Origin: Armatimonadaceae bacterium
Lineage (GTDB): Bacteria; Armatimonadota; Armatimonadia; Armatimonadales; Armatimonadaceae
Length of the DNA: 7,861 bases
Direction: 5' to 3'
Assembly: GCA_030446525.1 (NCBI GenBank)
Contig: JAUJNC010000204.1
Span: 2,162-10,022 of the forward strand
Part shown: one piece after another, positions 1-7,861 of the stretch
Position numbering within the stretch: position 1 is the stretch's first letter
Layout of the letters: each line of letters starts with the position of its first letter
Made by a program: the position numbers and the translations under genes
Notes under the pieces: model-generated
What the model was told of the DNA's origin: nothing
The model's input: the letters and a program-made list of their open reading frames with translations, nothing else
Database searches by the model: none

Positions 1-3056
<3,056 letters not shown>

Positions 3057-3078
3057 GCGGGGGTTGACCGGATGCCGC

Positions 3079-3109
3079 CGGCCCGGCCCCGTTGAGAAGG
3101 GCCGGGTCG
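3079..3109 (+). promoter_or_regulatory. GC-rich hairpin in the rpoB–rpoC intergenic region
   Basis: Bases 3079-3089 pair with 3099-3109: 11 pairs including one G-T (G-U in RNA), core CCCGGCCC/GGGCCGGG, with a 9-base loop at 3090-3098. It starts about 20 bases after the likely rpoB stop. The bases after it (GCGGTGTCTTGTTTCG) are only weakly T-rich, so it is a poor intrinsic terminator. It could be a partial attenuator, an RNA-processing or stability element, or chance in GC-rich DNA. The rest of 3057-3224 shows no gene and no convincing promoter. Confidence 0.5.
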
Positions 3110-3203
3110 CGCGGTGTCTTGTTTCGTCTGGCCGCCGCCGGCGGGCTTCGCACGGTGAGATGAGTTTTTACGCCGGCCACTCGGGGCCGGTGTGGGGTGA
3201 TAA

Positions 3204-7492
<4,289 letters not shown>

Positions 7493-7516
7493 CCGGGGGG
7501 CTCGCCGTACCAGGCC

Positions 7517-7556
7517 AAGGGCCGGGGGGTTCCCCCCGGCCCTTTTCTTTTTCTTT
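7517..7556 (+). terminator. Rho-independent terminator of the rpoBC operon
   Basis: A perfect 13-bp inverted repeat (7517-7529 with 7532-7544; AAGGGCCGGGGGG on the left) is closed by two unpaired bases and is followed by TTTTCTTTTTCTTT. It begins 24 bases after the rpoC stop. The stem and T-tract are strong enough to mark the end of the transcription unit, and to imply that the gene at 7595 uses its own promoter or rare readthrough. Confidence 0.93.
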
Positions 7557-7561
7557 CGGGA

Positions 7562-7579
7562 GGGGGCGCGCCGGCCCCC
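7562..7579 (+). other. Small GC-rich inverted repeat after the terminator
   Basis: GGGGGC (7562-7567) pairs with GCCCCC (7574-7579) around a 6-base loop. It has no T-tract. It may be chance, or a leader structure for the next gene. I see no clear -35/-10 promoter between 7545 and 7594. Confidence 0.3.
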
Positions 7580-7594
7580 GAAGAATCTTCCCTC

Positions 7595-7861
7595 ATGAGG
7601 AACGTAAACAGAAACCCCCGCCGGGCGGCGTGGCGCGGCCTCGCGGCCGTCCTGCTGATCCTGATCGCGGCCGCGGGGCCGCGCCCCGCCCCGCCGGCGG
7701 GCGGCCAGGTCAACTACGTAGGAGAAAACCAACTGGGCGCCTCGACCGATGTCGTGACCCCCCGGGGCCAGTACGGGGTTATGGAAGGCCGCAAACCCCG
7801 CCAGCGCGAACCCCCGCTCACTCATAAGGTGCGAGGCGAACCTGCATCACCTCGATCAATG
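7595..7861 (+). CDS. Probable secreted protein of unknown function (3'-truncated)
   Basis: An open frame runs from ATG 7595 to the window end without a stop, giving 89 residues. The first 37 look like a Sec signal peptide: a basic start (MRNVNRNPRRAAWRG), a hydrophobic core at residues 16-28 (LAAVLLILIAAAG), then a Pro/Gly-rich segment with possible cleavage after residues 35-37. There is no lipobox cysteine. What follows (QVNYVGENQLGASTDVV and a basic, Pro-containing stretch) matches no family I recognise. The only Shine-Dalgarno-like sequence is a weak GAAGAA at 7580-7585. The gene lies just past the terminator, so it is likely a separate unit. The last 60 or so bases are less GC-rich and the protein text there is unconvincing, so a frame error near the end is possible. 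Confidence 0.5.
   Translation, partial: MRNVNRNPRRAAWRGLAAVLLILIAAAGPRPAPPAGGQVNYVGENQLGASTDVVTPRGQYGVMEGRKPRQREPPLTHKVRGEPASPRSM

Overview
The window holds the distal part of a bacterial rpoB–rpoC operon, which encodes the two largest RNA polymerase subunits. It ends with a strong intrinsic terminator and the first 89 codons of a probable secreted protein. Every clearly readable gene is on the + strand. There is no convincing tRNA, rRNA, CRISPR array, insertion sequence or phage gene. The DNA is GC-rich. Hand counts of single 60-base lines give about 57-65% G+C in the first third and 67-78% later. The proteins are housekeeping subunits of a bacterium that is not a proteobacterium (no large SI3 trigger-loop insert) and does not look actinobacterial. 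The RpoC start, motif by motif, looks like a Terrabacteria-type lineage; Armatimonadota is my best but weak guess.

Layout: 1-3056 is rpoB, missing its 5' third or so at the window edge. 3057-3224 is a short intergenic stretch with a GC-rich hairpin and the rpoC ribosome binding site. 3225-7492 is rpoC. 7517-7556 is a textbook terminator. 7595-7861 is the start of a new gene with a signal peptide, cut by the window end.

The most striking property is how the reading frame behaves. From 1 to about 2270 (rpoB) and from about 4930 to 7492 (rpoC) the frame is uninterrupted. Between them, in about 2.65 kb, it changes at roughly 25 places. The protein text between breaks stays highly conserved, and many breaks are single extra C or G bases in short runs. 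One pair of breaks cancels itself within 15 bases. This looks like a stretch of poor consensus sequence rather than gene decay, so both genes are annotated as intact but frameshifted as given. Inside this stretch the normally invariant RpoC active-site motif NADFDGD reads NADQSGD, which would remove a catalytic magnesium ligand if true.

Outside the unreliable stretch, two lineage-type structural features are well supported: a four-cysteine zinc-ribbon-like insert in RpoB (C-x2-C-x14-C-x2-C, 1803-1868) and a 54-residue insert in the RpoC trigger loop (6260-6421), at the same point where E. coli carries SI3. I found no evidence for a new multi-gene system. The points of interest are the polymerase inserts, the odd active-site reading and the localized frame damage.
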